Positions 51,645 to 60,821 of a stretch of DNA of 64,000 nt are shown piece after piece. A program made the translations under genes and the position numbers. The notes under the pieces are model-generated. The model was not told where the DNA came from, did not search any database, and saw only the letters and a program-made list of their open reading frames with translations. Position 1 is the first letter of the stretch, and every line of letters begins with the position of its first letter. The stretch lies in assembly GCF_049274025.1 (NCBI RefSeq), contig NZ_JBASRV010000049.1; one strand, written 5' to 3'. This DNA is from Miniphocaeibacter sp012841535. GTDB taxonomy: Bacteria > Bacillota > Clostridia > Tissierellales > Peptoniphilaceae.

Positions 51645-52955
51645 CTATTTCACTTTTTTCTTATTGGTTTTAATTTTAAATGAAATTAAAACTATAAATT
51701 TATTATCTTCTATTTTTATATTTAATTTTCCCTTCATCAATTCAATAATGTTCTTGGAAATATATAAACCTAAACCACTTCCTTCTGAACTTCTGGATTT
51801 TTCACCTCTTACAAATTGTTCCAGTAAATCTTCAGACTTAACTTCAATCTTTTCTTCTGTTTCATTACTTAAAGAAATTACTAAATGATTATCACTTACA
51901 GATATTCTAACTATTATTTTCGAATTTTCCCTTGAGTAATTAACAGCATTTCCTATTAGATTTTCAAACACCCTGCTTAATTGATCTCCATCAACATTAA
52001 TGAAGATATTATCACTAAAACTATCATAGTCAAATTCTAAATTCTTCTCTTCAAACCTTGCATCAAATTGACCATACACTTGTAAAATCAATTCATTAAG
52101 TTCAATAATTTCATAATTTAAATCTATATTGCCAGTTCCTGTTTTTGATGCATCTATTAAATCTATTACCATGGATTTTAATCTTTTTGCATTAAAGTCC
52201 AATATGTCTATATATTTTTTTCTTTCTTCTTCATTGTCTGTATTTTTTACTATATCGACATAATTTATTATAGAAGTTAGAGGAGTTTTTAAATCATGGG
52301 AAATATTGGTTATTAAATCCGTTTTTAATCGCTCACTTTTATATTTAGCATCTAAGGATTTTTTCATTGAGTCATAAAGATGGTCTATTAAGTAAATAGA
52401 TTCAGAATATGTGTCTTCTACTATACTAACATCTATATTTTTCCCTTCATTTAAGGCTTCAATTTTCCTATTTAGCAATACCTTACCTAAATAGTTTTCC
52501 ATTACTGATGCTGATATTTTTTGAATGATTATTGCCATGGAATATATACCCAATAATTCTTCATTATCTGCCCTAATATAGAAAAAAGCTATTATTAAAA
52601 ATATTTCTATAACTAGGCATTCTAAATAAACCATAAAATACTTAAATCTAAATCCAAGTATAAAATCTATAGTTAAAAAACTATGTATACCATATTTCTT
52701 TATTGTTTTATACAATTTATATACTAAAAGGACTACTACATATATTTTAAATATTCCATCTATATTTAAAATTCCCTTTGTTAGTATTTCTGTAAGAATA
52801 TTTAATAGTAGATATTGGATTCCAAAAAAAAGTACCAGATAAAAAATTTGGTCTTCAATGTATCCATCAATACTATCAAATATTCTTTTTAACCATAAAG
52901 CAATTTTTTTCAAAATTCCTAGTATTTTTTTCCCAATTATTTTAATTTTTTCCAT
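51645..52955 (-). CDS. Sensor histidine kinase (HisKA/HATPase_c)
   Basis: 436 residues. A short N-terminal cytosolic stretch is followed by about four membrane helices (about 36-55, 70-85, 93-113, 115-128) with little external sequence. A signalling helix leads to the H-box with His220 in NISHDLKTPLTSIINYVD. The ATPase domain has NLIGNAVNYS (N-box), a shortened D-box region and GSGLGLYISKNIIEL. Works with the OmpR-family regulator encoded 3 nt upstream. Confidence 0.93.
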   Translation of the reverse strand: MEKIKIIGKKILGILKKIALWLKRIFDSIDGYIEDQIFYLVLFFGIQYLLLNILTEILTKGILNIDGIFKIYVVVLLVYKLYKTIKKYGIHSFLTIDFILGFRFKYFMVYLECLVIEIFLIIAFFYIRADNEELLGIYSMAIIIQKISASVMENYLGKVLLNRKIEALNEGKNIDVSIVEDTYSESIYLIDHLYDSMKKSLDAKYKSERLKTDLITNISHDLKTPLTSIINYVDIVKNTDNEEERKKYIDILDFNAKRLKSMVIDLIDASKTGTGNIDLNYEIIELNELILQVYGQFDARFEEKNLEFDYDSFSDNIFINVDGDQLSRVFENLIGNAVNYSRENSKIIVRISVSDNHLVISLSNETEEKIEVKSEDLLEQFVRGEKSRSSEGSGLGLYISKNIIELMKGKLNIKIEDNKFIVLISFKIKTNKKKVK

Positions 52956-52958
52956 TTA

Positions 52959-53651
52959 TCACTCAATTTTATAACCCATTCCATAAACAGATTTTAAATG
53001 ATCCGGTTTTCTTGGATTAATTTCTATTTTATCTCTTAATCTTGAAACATGGACAGATACAATTTTCTTTACATCATAAGGTGGACTATCCCAAACTTTT
53101 TCATAAATTTCATCTGAATTAAAAACTTTTCCCTTATTTGAAATTAACAAGAGTAATATTCCATATTCATACGGTGTTATTTTTATTGGCTCTCCGTCTA
53201 CTAAAACCTCTTTTTTAGTATTATTTACCCTTATTCTTCCAGAACTATAAATCTCCTGGTCCTTAAAAGCATTAGCTTCTTTAGCAAGTTCTACCCTTCT
53301 TATATTAGACTTTACTCTGGCTATAAGCTCAACTGGATCAAAAGGTTTTGTAATATAATCATCTGCACCAATTTCCAATCCCTCTACCTTATCCTCTAAC
53401 TCTCCCTTAGCTGATAAGATAATAATTGGAACTGCAGAAATTTCCCTAACTCTCTTAGTTAATTCTATTCCATCCATTACAGGCATCATTATATCAATAA
53501 GTAATAAATCCATATGAGTATTGGAATTAACAATTTCTAATGCTTCTTTACCATTATAGCTTTTATAAACATTATATCCTTGTTGGCTTAAATATATTGA
53601 TATAGCTTCTACTATATCTTTTTCATCATCACAAACTAAAATATTATACAT
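52959..53651 (-). CDS. OmpR/PhoB-family response regulator
   Basis: 230 residues. Receiver with DDE at 8-10, phospho-acceptor Asp53 in LIDIMMPVMDG and Lys in ITKPFDP; winged-helix output domain with KEVLVDGEPIKITPYEYGIL, KVFNSDEIYEKVWD and VSVHVSRLRDKIE. The output domain is VanR-like. ATG at 53651 is preferred over the in-frame GTG three codons earlier. It forms RR-HK-MarR with the two following genes. Confidence 0.93.
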   Translation of the reverse strand: MYNILVCDDEKDIVEAISIYLSQQGYNVYKSYNGKEALEIVNSNTHMDLLLIDIMMPVMDGIELTKRVREISAVPIIILSAKGELEDKVEGLEIGADDYITKPFDPVELIARVKSNIRRVELAKEANAFKDQEIYSSGRIRVNNTKKEVLVDGEPIKITPYEYGILLLLISNKGKVFNSDEIYEKVWDSPPYDVKKIVSVHVSRLRDKIEINPRKPDHLKSVYGMGYKIE

Positions 53652-53719
53652 AAGTATCACCCACTTTATTATATATCATATTCCTGTGATAAAAAAATAA
53701 ATAATATTACAAAATTTCA

Positions 53720-53768
53720 ACAAAAAAAGATCCAAGCCTATCTTAAATTATCGGCTATAGATCTTATT
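53720..53768 (-). terminator. Terminator after whiA
   Basis: On the minus strand AGATCTATAGCC, a loop, and GGCTTGGATCT are followed by seven T. It overlaps the last codons of whiA. Confidence 0.75.
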
Positions 53769-54667
53769 TTTTTAAACCTATGATTTATACCGGATTTCCC
53801 AACAGGTGGATTTAATTCCTCGCCTATTTGTTTTAAGGAATACTCAGGGTATTTTAACCTTATTTCAGCTACTTCCCTTAAATTATCTTGAATATTCTCT
53901 AATCCAATACATCTATCTATTAATTCAATATCATCAATTTGTTTTAGTGATGCCTCTATTGTTTTGTCCATATTTGCAGACTCACAATTCATTACCCTGT
54001 TTACATTGTTTTTAATATCTTTAATTACCCTAATATCTTCAAACTTAAATAAGTTTTGAAATGCACCTATTAAAGATAAAAAATCTGAAATCATTTCACT
54101 GTCTTTTATATATATAATGTAATTATCTTTTCTGTCTACAATTCTAGCTACTATATTGTATTCTTTTAAAAGTTCTACAAAATACTGACTATACTCTAAT
54201 TTTCCAGTAATAATTTCCAAGTGATATGATCTTTCCGGATTTGAAATTGAACCTGCTCCTAAAAAACTTCCCCTAATAAAAGCCTTTCTTTTTTTACTAT
54301 TATCAATTAAAAACTTTGGTATATCTAAATGGAGAAAGGAAAATGGATCATCACTTAATCCAATATCCTTTAAAAATAAACTAGCAGTTTCCCCTTCTAT
54401 ATTTATCCTATACAAATTCTTTCTTCTTAATTGATTATTCTTACTAATTTCTATAATAGAATCGTAATTGTACAATTTTTTTAATTCTGCAAAAATTCTT
54501 CTTGCTATAGAATTGGTTTCTGATGTAAATCTTAATTTTATATTTCCACTACTAGCTAGAATTGTTCCATTTACCCTAAACATTCCACCTAATTCAGAAA
54601 TAATTTCCTCATCTGTACCAAAATCTAAACGAGATACCTCGTTTTTAACATTAATTGAAAAAGACAA
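53738..54667 (-). CDS. whiA: DNA-binding protein WhiA
   Basis: 309 residues with a degenerate LAGLIDADG homing-endonuclease-like N-terminal part (RKAFIRGSFLGAGSISNPER near 127-146 is the recognisable dodecamer region) and a C-terminal helix-turn-helix (YPEYSLKQIGEELNPPVGKS). In low-GC Gram-positives WhiA affects chromosome segregation and cell division. In many relatives rapZ and yvcK-type genes lie between the NUDIX gene and whiA; here the NUDIX gene is directly upstream (2 nt). Confidence 0.95.
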   Translation of the reverse strand: MSFSINVKNEVSRLDFGTDEEIISELGGMFRVNGTILASSGNIKLRFTSETNSIARRIFAELKKLYNYDSIIEISKNNQLRRKNLYRINIEGETASLFLKDIGLSDDPFSFLHLDIPKFLIDNSKKRKAFIRGSFLGAGSISNPERSYHLEIITGKLEYSQYFVELLKEYNIVARIVDRKDNYIIYIKDSEMISDFLSLIGAFQNLFKFEDIRVIKDIKNNVNRVMNCESANMDKTIEASLKQIDDIELIDRCIGLENIQDNLREVAEIRLKYPEYSLKQIGEELNPPVGKSGINHRFKKIRSIADNLR

Positions 54668-54669
54668 TT

Positions 54670-55083
54670 CTATCCCTTTCTTTCTTTTTTATAAAACTCC
54701 TTCACTTTCCGAACCATATTCTTTTCAGCATCATGTCTAATATAATGTATTGCTTTATCCAGTGGCATATATACAGCCTCTGTAAAACCCTCTTCTCTTT
54801 GTGGTGTTAATTGAGAATCCTTTGTTGTCATATAATAATAATGTACAGTTTTTTGTACCTTCATACCATCTATATGTTTATACCAATATTTTACATATCC
54901 AATATATCTTACAATATCAGCCTTAATACCTGCTTCCTCATTAACCTCTCTTAAAGCAGCTTCTTCCCTTGTCTCACCTTTTTCAAGACGTCCTTTTGGG
55001 AGAACCCAATCACCACGGAACTTTCTTAGCACAGCAACTTTTCCCTTGTGAATAACAACGCCACCTGCGCTTACTTCCTCCAT
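54670..55083 (-). CDS. NUDIX hydrolase
   Basis: 137 residues. The NUDIX box is complete (about 31-52): it begins GRLEKGETREEAALREVNEE and ends AG, matching GX5EX7REUXEEXGU. The protein opens EEVSAGGVVIHKGKVAVLRK. It is likely a small (di)nucleotide or nucleotide-sugar pyrophosphatase; substrate cannot be given. It is two bases from whiA. Confidence 0.93.
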   Translation of the reverse strand: MEEVSAGGVVIHKGKVAVLRKFRGDWVLPKGRLEKGETREEAALREVNEEAGIKADIVRYIGYVKYWYKHIDGMKVQKTVHYYYMTTKDSQLTPQREEGFTEAVYMPLDKAIHYIRHDAEKNMVRKVKEFYKKERKG

Positions 55084-55173
55084 GTTTCTCCTCCTTTATT
55101 CTAAAATACACAAACTAAAAACTATTATACTATAAATTTAAAAATATAGCATTTCTAATTATATATATATTCT

Positions 55174-55911
55174 CTATAAAAATTCTAAAGCTTCCTTCAT
55201 TCTTATTACTTCATTTCTAGAAACTCCATCATACATTCCTTTATAATCTAAATTATAATCATAACTTACAAAGGAGTTAGAAGTATTGTCATTTTTCCAT
55301 TCCTTACAAGAACTGTGTATTTCATTAACCTTTGTATAATCTATAAAATCTTTAATATTATTGGATTTTAAACCACTTCCTGCAACAATATCTATTTTTT
55401 TCCCATATTCTTTTTCTAATAATTTAATTATATCTTTTCCATCAATTGCTGTATTTTCTCCACCACTAGTAAGAAGTCTATCACAACCTAAATTAATAAG
55501 TTCACCTATTGACTTAATTTTATCGGTAGTGTTATCAAAAGCTCTATGAAATATTGCTTTTTTACCAGATTTTTTAATAATATTAACAAACTCTTCGGTT
55601 CTTTTTAAATCTATATTAAAATCCTTATCTAAAAAACCAAATACTATTCCTTCAATATTGTATTGTAAAAATATTTGCAAATCCTTTAACATAGTTTTAT
55701 AGTCATAATCATTATACATAAAACCACCACCTCTTGGTCTAACCATTAAGGCAAGAGGTATGTCTGTTTCTTGAATTGCCAGTTCTACTAACCCTAATGA
55801 CGGAGTTAATCCTCCCAATGCCAACCCTGTGTTTAATTCTATTCTATCTACTTTTAGTTCATTAGCAATAATTACATCTTCTAAAGAACCACAACATAAT
55901 TCAAATATCAT
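55174..55911 (-). CDS. cutC: CutC family copper homeostasis protein
   Basis: 245 residues, TIM-barrel: ELCCGSLEDVIIANELKVDR, ELNTGLALGGLTPSLGL, LMVRPRGGGFMYND, FHRAFD and RLLTSGG are all conserved. The family was linked to copper tolerance in E. coli, but the biochemical activity is unproven. Single gene, divergent from the M42 peptidase. Confidence 0.94.
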   Translation of the reverse strand: MIFELCCGSLEDVIIANELKVDRIELNTGLALGGLTPSLGLVELAIQETDIPLALMVRPRGGGFMYNDYDYKTMLKDLQIFLQYNIEGIVFGFLDKDFNIDLKRTEEFVNIIKKSGKKAIFHRAFDNTTDKIKSIGELINLGCDRLLTSGGENTAIDGKDIIKLLEKEYGKKIDIVAGSGLKSNNIKDFIDYTKVNEIHSSCKEWKNDNTSNSFVSYDYNLDYKGMYDGVSRNEVIRMKEALEFL

Positions 55912-55971
55912 TATTTTCCTTCCTTATTTAATTATTAATCTCCTAATAGTATAATATAAAAGAGGTGAAAT

Positions 55972-57009
55972 ATGAAAATAAATAATGATTATTTAATTGA
56001 TTTTTTAAAAAAACTTTTACAAACACCTAGTCCTACAGGTGACACAGAAAAAGCTATTAATTTAGTTGAAAAAGAATTCAATAAAATAGGCTTAAAAAAC
56101 TATAAAACAATAAAAGGAGCCTTAATAGGTACAATACCTGGAAAGAAAAAAGATGCCATTACTTTTTCAGGACATGTAGACACATTAGGACTAATGGTGA
56201 AAGAAATAAAATCCAACGGTAGATTAAAAGTAACAAAGCTAGGTGGTTACTCCTTATCTACAATAGAAGGAAATTATGTAAAAATAATTACTTCAGAAAA
56301 CAAAGAATATTCCGGTACGGTAATGTTCGAACATCAATCAGTTCATGTCTATGATGATGTAAACAGTTCTGAAAGAACCTTAAACAATATAGAAATAAGA
56401 ATTGATGAATTGGTTAAAACTAAAGAAGATGTAGAAAAATTAGGAATTCAAGTTGGTGACTTTATATATTTAGAACCTAATGTAGAAATATTTGAAAATG
56501 GTTTTATAAAATCCCGTCATTTAGATGATAAGGCAGGAATAGCAGCAATGCTTGGAATAGCAAATTATTTTATTGAAAATAATATTACTCCGGAATATAC
56601 AGTTAACTTTTTCATTAGTAATTATGAAGAAGTAGGTCATGGAAGTTCTGCCGGTTTACCTGCAAGTACAGAATATTTTATAGCCGTTGACATGGCAGCT
56701 ATTGGCGATACACAAACATCTGAAGAAACAGCCACTACTATATGTGTAAAAGATGGTTCCGGCCCTTATGACCTAGAAACAAGACGAATTTTAGAACAAG
56801 TAGCAAAGGAAAGAAAGCTTGATTATAAAATAGATATCTATATTAACTACGGTTCAGATGCTTCAGCAGCATTAAGAGCAGGCTACGATTTTAAAGTTGG
56901 CTTAATCGGTCCTGGAGTAGATGCTTCCCATGCTTTTGAAAGAACACATATAAATGGAACTACAAATACCATAGAACTTGGAATTGGCTTTGTAGAAAAA
57001 ATCAAATAA
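55972..57009 (+). CDS. M42 family metallo-aminopeptidase
   Basis: 345 residues. Metal ligands: His in FSGHVDTLGL (near 66), Asp in KSRHLDDKAG, Glu pair in NYEEVGHGSS, Asp in AVDMAAIGD and His in DASHAFERTH. The structure is the M42 di-zinc deblocking/glutamyl aminopeptidase type, which forms large dodecamers. Together with the M18 and M28 enzymes in this window it points to peptide use as an energy source. Confidence 0.93.
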   Translation: MKINNDYLIDFLKKLLQTPSPTGDTEKAINLVEKEFNKIGLKNYKTIKGALIGTIPGKKKDAITFSGHVDTLGLMVKEIKSNGRLKVTKLGGYSLSTIEGNYVKIITSENKEYSGTVMFEHQSVHVYDDVNSSERTLNNIEIRIDELVKTKEDVEKLGIQVGDFIYLEPNVEIFENGFIKSRHLDDKAGIAAMLGIANYFIENNITPEYTVNFFISNYEEVGHGSSAGLPASTEYFIAVDMAAIGDTQTSEETATTICVKDGSGPYDLETRRILEQVAKERKLDYKIDIYINYGSDASAALRAGYDFKVGLIGPGVDASHAFERTHINGTTNTIELGIGFVEKIK

Positions 57010-57030
57010 ATTTATATAAAAAATATTAGA

Positions 57031-57074
57031 AAAACACCTAATTGGATTTATAAAATTCCATCTAGGTGTTTTTA
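57031..57074. terminator. Bidirectional terminator
   Basis: AAAACACCTA and TAGGTGTTTTT enclose a small inner stem (TGGA/TCCA). It lies between the convergent M42 and lipoprotein genes. Confidence 0.8.
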
Positions 57075-57097
57075 CTATAGAAAACATTTTCTTAAAA

Positions 57098-57613
57098 TTA
57101 CCACTTATCTTTAAGTGAAATAATTTCTATATTATCATTTTTATCAAATTCTAAATTATACTTTCCCTCTCCACCTTTTCCTACCATTCTCAAATAGCTT
57201 TCTCCTTCAGTAAATTCAAGTAAATCTTCCTTGCTACCATTTCCTTCACCTAAAACAATTATTTCTTTTTCTGGACTAACTACTACTATTTTAAAATCCT
57301 CTATATCTGACTCTATATTTAAATTGTATTCAACAGAATTATTTCCCTTAGATACAATTCTAGCTAAATCGTATAGTCCGGAAAAGTATTTAAAATCCCC
57401 TATTATGCTATTATCCTCAATTTCAATATTATAATTGCTTATAGAATAAGAAGTTCCACTACCTTTAATTTTTTTGTCACTATTATAAATCATCTCACCT
57501 TTAATACCTACTACTTGATCAACAATCTTTTTCACTGAAAATTTACAACTAGTTAACATTAATAAAATTCCCATTAATAACAAAAATACTAAAATCTTTT
57601 TTCTTTTTTTCAT
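57098..57613 (-). CDS. Predicted lipoprotein, tandem family member 3
   Basis: 171 residues with lipobox LTSC (Cys23). The C-terminal about 80 residues share a clear domain with the two genes upstream: EDFKIVVVSPEKEIIVLGEG, then YLRMVGKGGEGKYNLEFD and an ending NIEIISL. The middle part (SGTSYSISNYNIEIEDNSII) is close to that of the 57651 product. Start at 57613 (GGGAG upstream). Function unknown; see the neighbours. Confidence 0.82.
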   Translation of the reverse strand: MKKRKKILVFLLLMGILLMLTSCKFSVKKIVDQVVGIKGEMIYNSDKKIKGSGTSYSISNYNIEIEDNSIIGDFKYFSGLYDLARIVSKGNNSVEYNLNIESDIEDFKIVVVSPEKEIIVLGEGNGSKEDLLEFTEGESYLRMVGKGGEGKYNLEFDKNDNIEIISLKDKW

Positions 57614-57650
57614 ATATACTCCCACTATTTTCTATAAACTCTATTTTTTT

Positions 57651-58181
57651 CTAATCTTCATCGTGAATTCTTGTAATTTCTATATTCTTATTGTCTTCCA
57701 TATCTATTTTAAAATTACCGGAACTTCCCTTACTAACCATTTTTAATATATAGTCATCCTTGTCTAATTGTAATTCAAGTTCTTTTTCAGAATTCCCCTC
57801 TGCTATTTCAGTAAGGTTTTCCCTTGAATCAATAAGTACAATTTTAAAATCTTCATTATCCATATGTATTTCAGTATTTAATTTTAAGGTGTTTTTATCT
57901 AAGGATCTTATTTCACATATTTCATATCTTCCACCGAAGAAATCAAATTTTCCTTCTATATTGTTGTTTTCTATATTAATTCTTATATTCGCCCCAGAAT
58001 GAGTTGTTCCTCTTTTTGCTATTTTTCTATTATCATTATAATCTCTTTTATGAGCCTCATCTGCTTTCTCAATAGCCTTAGAAACAAAAGCCTCTACACC
58101 TTTTTCAAATTTTTCCTCACAAGCTGTAAAAACAAATATACATAAAACAAGACATACTATTAAAGTTAATTTCTTTTTCAT
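57651..58181 (-). CDS. Predicted lipoprotein, tandem family member 2
   Basis: 176 residues with lipobox FTAC (Cys21). Its shared C-terminal domain reads EDFKIVLIDSRENLTEIAEG then YILKMVSKGSSGNFKIDME and ends NIEITRI. The middle segment GTTHSGANIRINIENNNIEG parallels the 57098 product. The three genes are closely spaced in one direction and look like recent tandem duplications. Confidence 0.82.
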   Translation of the reverse strand: MKKKLTLIVCLVLCIFVFTACEEKFEKGVEAFVSKAIEKADEAHKRDYNDNRKIAKRGTTHSGANIRINIENNNIEGKFDFFGGRYEICEIRSLDKNTLKLNTEIHMDNEDFKIVLIDSRENLTEIAEGNSEKELELQLDKDDYILKMVSKGSSGNFKIDMEDNKNIEITRIHDED

Positions 58182-58191
58182 TATATAACTC

Positions 58192-58638
58192 CTACCTTAT
58201 ACTTATATTTTCATTTTCTTCCACTTCTAAAGATATTTCTCCTTTACTGCCCTTACTTACAATTTTCACCTTATTTCTGCCGCTTTTTAAAGGTAACTCC
58301 ACTTCCCCTTCAAAATTGCCTTCAGTAAGAGTAATCACTTCCTTGTTGGAATTTACTAAAACAACCTTAAAATCATCATTATTTACATTTATATTGCTCT
58401 TTATCTTTATAGTATTATCACCATCTGATTTTATAGTAAAAATTGTATCCAGTCCTGTAAATTTCTCAAATTCAGCTTCATAAACATTGTTCTTTTTATT
58501 AGTTAAATTTTTAAAATACAAAGTACTATCAACATTTTTTGCAATTTTTTCATTATTATCATATATTTCTTCTTGAAATTTACATCCAACTAAAGAAAAA
58601 CATAATAAGAGTATTAATAAAACTATTTTCTTTTTCAT
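58192..58638 (-). CDS. Predicted lipoprotein, tandem family member 1
   Basis: 148 residues with lipobox LVGC (Cys19). Shared domain: DDFKVVLVNSNKEVITLTEG, then KVKIVSKGSKGEISLEVE and an ending ENISIR. It is the first of three tandem paralogues, and the most reduced. The domain is all-beta by appearance (alternating hydrophobics); family not recognised. Start at 58638, after AAGGGGTGAT; a longer frame to 58674 lacks an RBS. Confidence 0.82.
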   Translation of the reverse strand: MKKKIVLLILLLCFSLVGCKFQEEIYDNNEKIAKNVDSTLYFKNLTNKKNNVYEAEFEKFTGLDTIFTIKSDGDNTIKIKSNINVNNDDFKVVLVNSNKEVITLTEGNFEGEVELPLKSGRNKVKIVSKGSKGEISLEVEENENISIR

Positions 58639-58756
58639 ATAATCACCCCTTTTAGTGTTAATACTATAATACACTACTCTACTATTTTAATCAATTTATA
58701 AAAATAGTTATTATTATGTTAATATATATAATAGTATTTAATTAGAAGGGATTTAA

Positions 58757-59764
58757 ATGAAGAGAGATTATTGGCCTACAAAGGATTGGAAAATTTCAAA
58801 AAATCAATTTACAGAAGAAGAAAAATTTAATTTAGAAAACATTATAAAAAAAGAATATAAAAATATAGCAGGAATAGTAGTTGTTAAAGATGGATATATA
58901 AAATATGAAAATTATTTTAACGGTCATAAAAAGGATGAAAAATATGCCATGGCTTCCGTTACTAAATCCGTATTGTCCTCTTTAATAGGAATAGCTATGA
59001 AAAACAAGAGTATTAAAACATTAGATGAGAAGGTTTTAAACTTTTTTCCGGAATATAAAACAAGTAATCCTGTAAAAAAGGATATTAGACTTATAGATTT
59101 ACTAACCTGTGTTGCACCTTATCCTTTTGAATCTATAAACGAACCTATAGATAAACTTATTGATTCACCTAACTGGATGAAATATTCTTTAGATATACTA
59201 GCAGACGATAAAGGCCGTAGAACTTTTAAATATTCTACTATTGGCACCCATATAGTATCGGGGATTTTAACAAAGACCACCGGTTTAACAGCAAGGGAAT
59301 ATGCTAATAAAGAACTTTTTAATAAAATTGGTATGGATATTATTCCACCTTATAAAATGAAGGACTATACCCCTAACTTCATATTTGGTAGACATACAAG
59401 AGGATGCTGGTTAAATGACCCTCAGTATTATACTATTGGAGGTTATGGCTTAAATTTAACCCCTAGGGAAATGGCAAAATTTGGCTTTCTTTATTTAAAT
59501 AAGGGGATTTGGAATGGAATAAAAGTTTTACCTGACAATTGGGTAGAAGAATCAACGACAAAAGCAAAATACGATTATGGATACTTATGGTGGCTTTTCC
59601 AATATGAAGGCATGAATTCATATTGTGCCATGGGCACAGGAGGCCGTTGTATTTGTGTTGTTCCGGAAATGGATACCCTTGTGGCCATAGTTTCAGATTA
59701 TATTCCAAAAGCTAGAAATAGATGGATTTTTATAAAAAAGCATATTTTACCTATTTTAAAATAA
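58757..59764 (+). CDS. Serine hydrolase of the beta-lactamase/penicillin-binding (class C-like) family
   Basis: 335 residues, no signal peptide. The nucleophile motif SVTK (Ser67, Lys70) follows AMA, a YST in FKYSTIGTH corresponds to the Tyr-x-Asn/Ser motif, and GTGGRCI takes the place of the KTG box. Such proteins are esterases or D-amino acid peptidases more often than true beta-lactamases. Cytosolic location is suggested by the missing signal. Single gene with its own terminator. Confidence 0.88.
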   Translation: MKRDYWPTKDWKISKNQFTEEEKFNLENIIKKEYKNIAGIVVVKDGYIKYENYFNGHKKDEKYAMASVTKSVLSSLIGIAMKNKSIKTLDEKVLNFFPEYKTSNPVKKDIRLIDLLTCVAPYPFESINEPIDKLIDSPNWMKYSLDILADDKGRRTFKYSTIGTHIVSGILTKTTGLTAREYANKELFNKIGMDIIPPYKMKDYTPNFIFGRHTRGCWLNDPQYYTIGGYGLNLTPREMAKFGFLYLNKGIWNGIKVLPDNWVEESTTKAKYDYGYLWWLFQYEGMNSYCAMGTGGRCICVVPEMDTLVAIVSDYIPKARNRWIFIKKHILPILK

Positions 59765-59792
59765 GGAATGAATTTTCATTCCTTATTTTTTA
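59760..59792 (+). terminator. Terminator after the serine hydrolase gene
   Basis: AATAAGGAATGA-4-TCATTCCTTATT followed by TTTT. Confidence 0.85.
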
Positions 59793-59828
59793 AAGCATTT
59801 CTATATTATTTATAATACTGGACAAAAT

Positions 59829-59874
59829 AAAAATACCTTGAAGATTTAAAAATAAATTCTTTCAAGGTATTTTT
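59829..59874 (-). terminator. Terminator of the sugar ABC/isomerase operon
   Basis: On the minus strand AAAATACCTTGAA, an 18-nt loop and TTCAAGGTATTTT are followed by TATTTT. It lies just after the isomerase/epimerase gene. Confidence 0.8.
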
Positions 59875-59906
59875 TATTAGAAGGTAGATTTTTTATTCTA
59901 CTAAAA

Positions 59907-60818
59907 TTATATATAGTTATTAATATATCTCTTACTAATTATTAATGATTTTTTACGATTTTCAAGACTATCTTCAAAATTCCTATCCTCTATTTCAATA
60001 CATGCATAGCCATCAAAACCTATATCTAATACAGTAGAAATAAATTTACTCCAATCTATATCTCCATGTCCCGGTATTTTTGGAATTGAATATGAATTAG
60101 GCGGAGCAAAAAAACCATATTCATCCAGTTTATCCTTATCTATTGTGATATCTTTAAAATGTAAGTGATATAGTCTATCTTTAAATTGAATCATTGGTTT
60201 TAAATAATCCATTCCTTGTATTACTAAGTGTGATGGATCATAATTTAAACCAATATTTTTATTATTCAGTTTATCAAAAATTAATTTTATATTATGCGGA
60301 GAAGAGGCTAGATTTTTACCAGCTGGCCACTCATCATAGGTAAAAAACATAGGACAATTCTCTATTCCAATTATTATATCTTTAGATTCTGCAAAATCAA
60401 GTATTGGATCCCAGACATCATTTAAGATATTTAAATTATCATCTAAATTCTTATCTTGTATTCTACCAATAAAAGTATTTACTATTTTTACACCTAATTT
60501 ACCGGCTGCTTCTATTACTTTCAATAAATGATTATTATATTTGTCCCTATTTTCTAAATTACCATCTAAATTATTAGGATAATAAGCTAGGGCTGATATT
60601 TCGACACTTTTCTTCCTACAGTAGTTTTTTATTTCATCTACTTTGTTTTCGTCTAAATCATCTACATCAATATGTGTTACTCCTGCATACCTTCTTTCTG
60701 CTTTACCAACAGGCCAGCATGCAATCTCAACAGCTTCAAATCCTTGTTCTGAAGCAAAATCTATCACTTCTTCAAATGATAAATCTGGAAAAATTGAACT
60801 AATAAATCCTATTTTCAT
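59907..60818 (-). CDS. Sugar phosphate isomerase/epimerase (xylose isomerase-like TIM barrel)
   Basis: 303 residues. Metal-binding positions typical of the AP_endonuc_2 fold are visible: Glu in VEIACWPVG, Glu in IGIENCPM, NYDPSHLVIQG, HLHFKD and the C-terminal CIEIED. It is the last gene of a sugar ABC operon, starting 3 nt after the permease stop, so it probably acts on the imported sugar or its derivative. The exact substrate is not readable. Confidence 0.9.
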   Translation of the reverse strand: MKIGFISSIFPDLSFEEVIDFASEQGFEAVEIACWPVGKAERRYAGVTHIDVDDLDENKVDEIKNYCRKKSVEISALAYYPNNLDGNLENRDKYNNHLLKVIEAAGKLGVKIVNTFIGRIQDKNLDDNLNILNDVWDPILDFAESKDIIIGIENCPMFFTYDEWPAGKNLASSPHNIKLIFDKLNNKNIGLNYDPSHLVIQGMDYLKPMIQFKDRLYHLHFKDITIDKDKLDEYGFFAPPNSYSIPKIPGHGDIDWSKFISTVLDIGFDGYACIEIEDRNFEDSLENRKKSLIISKRYINNYI

Positions 60819-60821
60819 AAA

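Noticed and set aside
51604..51888. 94-codon plus-strand open frame over the kinase/MarR junction
   Set aside because: Antisense shadow of two well-supported genes.
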